DNA from: Bacteroidales bacterium
GTDB lineage: Bacteria > Bacteroidota > Bacteroidia > Bacteroidales > JAFGHD01
Assembly: GCA_016927695.1 (NCBI GenBank)
Contig: JAFGME010000174.1
Coordinates: 1-34,493 of the forward strand
DNA: 34,493 nt
Direction: 5' to 3'
Part shown: in pieces, positions 32,029 through 34,493 of the stretch
Layout: every line of letters begins with the position of its first letter
Position numbering within the stretch: position 1 is the stretch's first letter
Translations under genes and position numbers: made by a program
The notes under the pieces: model-generated
The model's database searches: none
Told to the model about the DNA's origin: nothing
What the model saw: only the letters and a program-made list of their open reading frames with translations

Positions 32029-33398
32029 AAATCATACCTAAGGCCGGTCAGCCATCCGATGGAATAAGCATTGTAACTTGTTTCAGCTCCCTTTAACAAT
32101 GAAGAAAATGAGTATTTGAAAGTGGGTTGCAAACTGAACTTCAGACTTTCCATCAGCCTGTATTCCATTCCCACGGAAACGGCTCCATTATACAAAATAT
32201 CCCGCAATCCGGAAGGCGAATCAACCTCATTCCTCACTCCCGAAACTTCGAGGTAATTTGTGCTGCCAACAAGAAGAGCAGGAATGAATCCGCCGGCAAC
32301 ATTGACTCCCAGCTTACCACCTGTAATCCTGTACTTCATAAAAAACGGGACCTCAAAGTATTCGAATCTCTGAACCAGACTTGCATCAATGGATTCCTGG
32401 AATCCCACGGAATCCTTCTCAGATTGTATCTTGATTATCTCACGGGGCAGGTTTTCAATATCTGAGCTGAAATTGCCTGCCGAGCTGCTGATTGCTGACA
32501 GATACCAACTGTCACCATCCTGGCTGTAAACCAGCGGGTTATTGTTCTCCTGTCCGATCCTGGAATAATACAAACCTGATTCCAGCGCGAGTTTCGGCAA
32601 TATCTCGTAATTCACATTCACCCCACCGGTAAATGCCAGTATGCCCTGTTCGTTTTGATTGTACAAATCCTTTGTTCCGGAATTTGCTGCATCAGAAGAG
32701 CCTATCACCCTGTAGGAATACAAGGGAGAGGCATTGGCGCCCAGGCTCCATTTTGAACCGGATCCATCTTTCACTCCAGGATAATCGGTGTAAGAAATCA
32801 CATCTTTTTCCTCGGGCCATGACAGGATAACCGGTTCAGAATACCTTGGATTGATATTGCCCGGGAGATAGATCAACCCGGAGGACAACTGTTCCGGTTT
32901 CAATACTTCCAGTTTGGCAAGAGGATTGGCGCTTCTGTTGGCGTAAGTAGCCTGCTCAACATCCGCGGGCCTGGTTTCCGTGATGTATGTTTGCTCTGTT
33001 TTATCGGTTATACGGTTCTTTTCCGTATCTAACGGTTCATTCGCTCCTGCAAATTCAGTTTTCTCTCCGGGAAGGGAATCAGGAACAAAAAAGTCAGCTC
33101 CATTAGCCACAGCGCTTTGATTGTCAACCAAATTATCAATCGTGTCGTTATTTACGGTAACAATCTCACCTGTGTTGTCATCGCCGTTGTACCAGCCGAA
33201 GAAATAGCCCGCGCCAAAAGCGATCAGTATCAATGCAATTGCAGCGATACGCCTGAACAACAACATCTTACGGGCCCTGCTTTGCATGCCGAGCGAATGG
33301 TCGAGCCTGTTCCAGGCGCCGGCAGGAGGTTTTTCCCGCAGATTCCTGAGGTGGCTGCTGAAAAGCCTGTCAATATGATTATCCTTTTGCGACATCAT
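32025..33398 (-). CDS. Anti-sigma-like membrane protein with C-terminal outer-membrane-barrel-like domain
   Basis: The 457-residue product begins with a polar cytoplasmic segment (1-45, DRLFSSHLRNLREKPPAGAWNRL), like the N-termini of Bacteroidota anti-sigma or membrane proteins encoded with ECF sigma factors. One membrane helix follows (about 48-66, RRIAAIALILIAFGAGYFFGWY), then a long polar linker (70-210). From about 215 to the end come beta-strand repeats resembling the PorT-like barrel family, ending with GLRYDF, an aromatic terminus typical of barrels. It overlaps the sigma gene by four bases (ATGA), so it is coupled to it. It probably controls the sigma factor; this is inferred from the pair arrangement. 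Confidence 0.72.
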   Translation of the reverse strand: MMSQKDNHIDRLFSSHLRNLREKPPAGAWNRLDHSLGMQSRARKMLLFRRIAAIALILIAFGAGYFFGWYNGDDNTGEIVTVNNDTIDNLVDNQSAVANGADFFVPDSLPGEKTEFAGANEPLDTEKNRITDKTEQTYITETRPADVEQATYANRSANPLAKLEVLKPEQLSSGLIYLPGNINPRYSEPVILSWPEEKDVISYTDYPGVKDGSGSKWSLGANASPLYSYRVIGSSDAANSGTKDLYNQNEQGILAFTGGVNVNYEILPKLALESGLYYSRIGQENNNPLVYSQDGDSWYLSAISSSAGNFSSDIENLPREIIKIQSEKDSVGFQESIDASLVQRFEYFEVPFFMKYRITGGKLGVNVAGGFIPALLVGSTNYLEVSGVRNEVDSPSGLRDILYNGAVSVGMEYRLMESLKFSLQPTFKYSFSSLLKGAETSYNAYSIGWLTGLRYDF

Positions 33399-33952
33399 CC
33401 ATTGTTTACGGATTTACCATAATAATACTTCTCCACCTTTTTCTGAAGGATGGCCCTGGCCCTGGCCAGGTTCGATTTCGAAGTACCCTCAGAGATACCG
33501 AGCATCCCGCTGATCTCCCTGTGTGAGTAACCCTCGATGGCATACAGGTTGAAAACAAGCCTGTATTTGGGTGAAAGCTGCCGGATAAATCCCATCAGGT
33601 CCCCCACCGTGACCTCATCGTTCAGGTTCACCGGTTCAAACTCCTTCTCAAAATCGAAATCATCCCCCACGGCATACAGTATATTTTTCTTTCTGTATTT
33701 TTCAAGGGCAGTGTTCACAACCACTTTTCTCATCCATCCCTGGATGGAACCCTCGTGACGAAATTGTGATATATTCTTAAATATCTTCATGAACCCATCG
33801 TGAAGCAAATCTTCCGCGTCGGCATAATCCTTTGAGTAGTACAAACACACACCGAACAATTCCTCCGAAAACAGGTTGAACAGCTCCTGCTGCGACTGCC
33901 TTTTACCCTTTTTGCAGCCTGCTATTACCCGTTCAATGTCCTGTTTGTCCAC
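33395..33952 (-). CDS. RNA polymerase ECF-type sigma factor
   Basis: The 185-residue protein has region 2 (about 25-92) with the core-binding segment YSKDYADAEDLLHDGFMKIFKNI and the -10 region helix around GWMRKVVVNTALEKYRKKN. Region 4 (about 120-175) contains RQLSPKYRLVFNLYAIEGYSHREISGMLGISEGTSKSNLARARAIL, the -35 recognition helix-turn-helix. No anti-sigma zinc motif is present in the next gene, but that gene is coupled by an ATGA overlap. It is of the Bacteroidota group linked with membrane partners. The 128-base gap upstream (33953-34080) has no clear TAnnTTTG box, only a short GTTTG-TAT-CAAAC palindrome (33966-33978), which may be a target of autoregulation. Confidence 0.94.
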   Translation of the reverse strand: MDKQDIERVIAGCKKGKRQSQQELFNLFSEELFGVCLYYSKDYADAEDLLHDGFMKIFKNISQFRHEGSIQGWMRKVVVNTALEKYRKKNILYAVGDDFDFEKEFEPVNLNDEVTVGDLMGFIRQLSPKYRLVFNLYAIEGYSHREISGMLGISEGTSKSNLARARAILQKKVEKYYYGKSVNNG

Positions 33953-34080
33953 TTGTGGTTATCGTGTTTGTATCAAACCACTAAGTTAAGAACTTCTGCC
34001 ATGCAAACATTAATTAAGATGGATATTATCGCGGATAAGTTGCGTTTCAACAAATTATTAACCGGGAGATTCTGATAATC

Positions 34081-34493
34081 TCATTTACGAACCATCATTT
34101 TCTTCGTGCCCGCCTTGTAACCATCCACATCAAGCGTATAGTAATACAGGCAATCTGTCAAATAGGGATTGGCATATTTAAGACTGAAATTCCCTTCTTC
34201 AAGGGAGCCCAGGTTGATTTCACCCGACTTCACTCCCAGGGTGTTGAATATCCTGATCACGGCATGTGATTTTTTGGCGATGAATAATTCTATCGAGGTT
34301 GAAGTTGTAAACGGGTTGGGGAAATTCTGGCCCAGCCAATGTTCGCTTTGGGGATGCACAAATTGTAATGCAGGTTCTTCATCCCGAAGAGAAAGCAGCA
34401 GTTTCCTGGTTTTTACTGCATGTGCCGTGGTTGATCCGGGTCTGAGGTAACCGAAAATGCCTGTGGCCGATTTGTAATTGTTCTGCGCTTCGA
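34081..34493 (-). CDS. C-terminal part of a T9SS type A sorted protein (5' end outside the window)
   Basis: The minus-strand frame stays open to the window edge and gives at least 136 C-terminal residues. The visible part ends in a T9SS type A sorting domain: LGQNFPNPFTTSTSIELF, then VIRIFNTLGVKSGEINLGSL, and the end DGYKAGTKKMMVRK. Upstream of it is a short Leu-rich stretch (KTRKLLLSLRDEEPAL) with GYLRPGSTT, probably a linker to the functional domain, which lies outside. The protein is presumably exported and attached to the surface or released by T9SS. The passenger domain and start are not visible. A GTG at 34359 is not the true start, because the frame continues upstream. Confidence 0.85.
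   Translation of the reverse strand, partial: EAQNNYKSATGIFGYLRPGSTTAHAVKTRKLLLSLRDEEPALQFVHPQSEHWLGQNFPNPFTTSTSIELFIAKKSHAVIRIFNTLGVKSGEINLGSLEEGNFSLKYANPYLTDCLYYYTLDVDGYKAGTKKMMVRK

Noticed and set aside
1..34493. CRISPR array, tRNA/rRNA genes, insertion sequences or prophage
   Set aside because: No regular direct repeats, cloverleaf-like segments, rRNA sequence, transposase motifs or phage genes were found by reading; intergenic gaps are short except 16535-17005.

Overview
The window is chromosomal DNA from a member of the Bacteroidota, most likely an uncultured Bacteroidales/Marinilabiliales-type anaerobe. The evidence is the gliding/type IX secretion (T9SS) pair gldD-gldE, two proteins with T9SS C-terminal sorting domains, the conserved mutY-ssb-gldE-gldD block divergent from an HU/rng block, weak Shine-Dalgarno sequences, and repeated use of the Bacteroidota -7 promoter box TAnnTTTG. 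No rRNA, tRNA, CRISPR array, IS element or prophage gene was recognised.

Layout. 1-4.0 kb (minus): an M23 endopeptidase and a secreted M14 carboxypeptidase with a T9SS tail. 4.0-7.6 kb (minus): mutY, ssb, gldE, gldD. 7.7-12.1 kb (plus): an HU-type protein, a 29-residue ribosomal-type basic protein (8036-8125), rng, trpS, hflX. 12.1-14.9 kb (plus): a small cysteine-containing lipoprotein, lnt and an alpha/beta hydrolase. 14.9-16.5 kb (minus): tatC and pssA. 16.5-17.0 kb is non-coding and carries what looks like a degenerate dispersed repeat. 17.0-18.8 kb (plus): queA and a THEP1-type NTPase. 18.8-22.9 kb (minus): an unrecognised 1016-residue P-loop NTPase followed by an MscS channel. 23.1-24.4 kb (plus): a polytopic membrane protein that may be related to ECF transporters.

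24.4-30.0 kb (plus) is the most distinctive part. It is a six-gene respiratory sulfur module: a Tat-exported molybdopterin oxidoreductase, a four-cluster ferredoxin subunit and an NrfD/PsrC membrane subunit (a PsrABC/PhsABC-type complex), then two half-size YeeE/YedE transporters and a membrane-anchored rhodanese-fold protein. The rhodanese has lost its catalytic cysteine, and its only cysteine lies in a C-terminal GGCS tail resembling the sulfur-carrying arm of SoxY. A 16-bp perfect palindrome lies just downstream of the predicted promoter. I infer that the module imports or handles sulfane sulfur (thiosulfate or polysulfide) and reduces or oxidises it at the membrane. TatC, encoded 9 kb away, is the kind of exporter its catalytic subunit needs.

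30.3-32.0 kb (plus): two tandem paralogous outer-membrane barrel proteins with conserved basic tails. 32.0-34.0 kb (minus): an ECF sigma factor translationally coupled to a protein with an anti-sigma-like N-terminus, a single membrane helix and an outer-membrane-barrel-like C-terminus. The window ends inside another T9SS-sorted protein, of which only the C-terminus is present.
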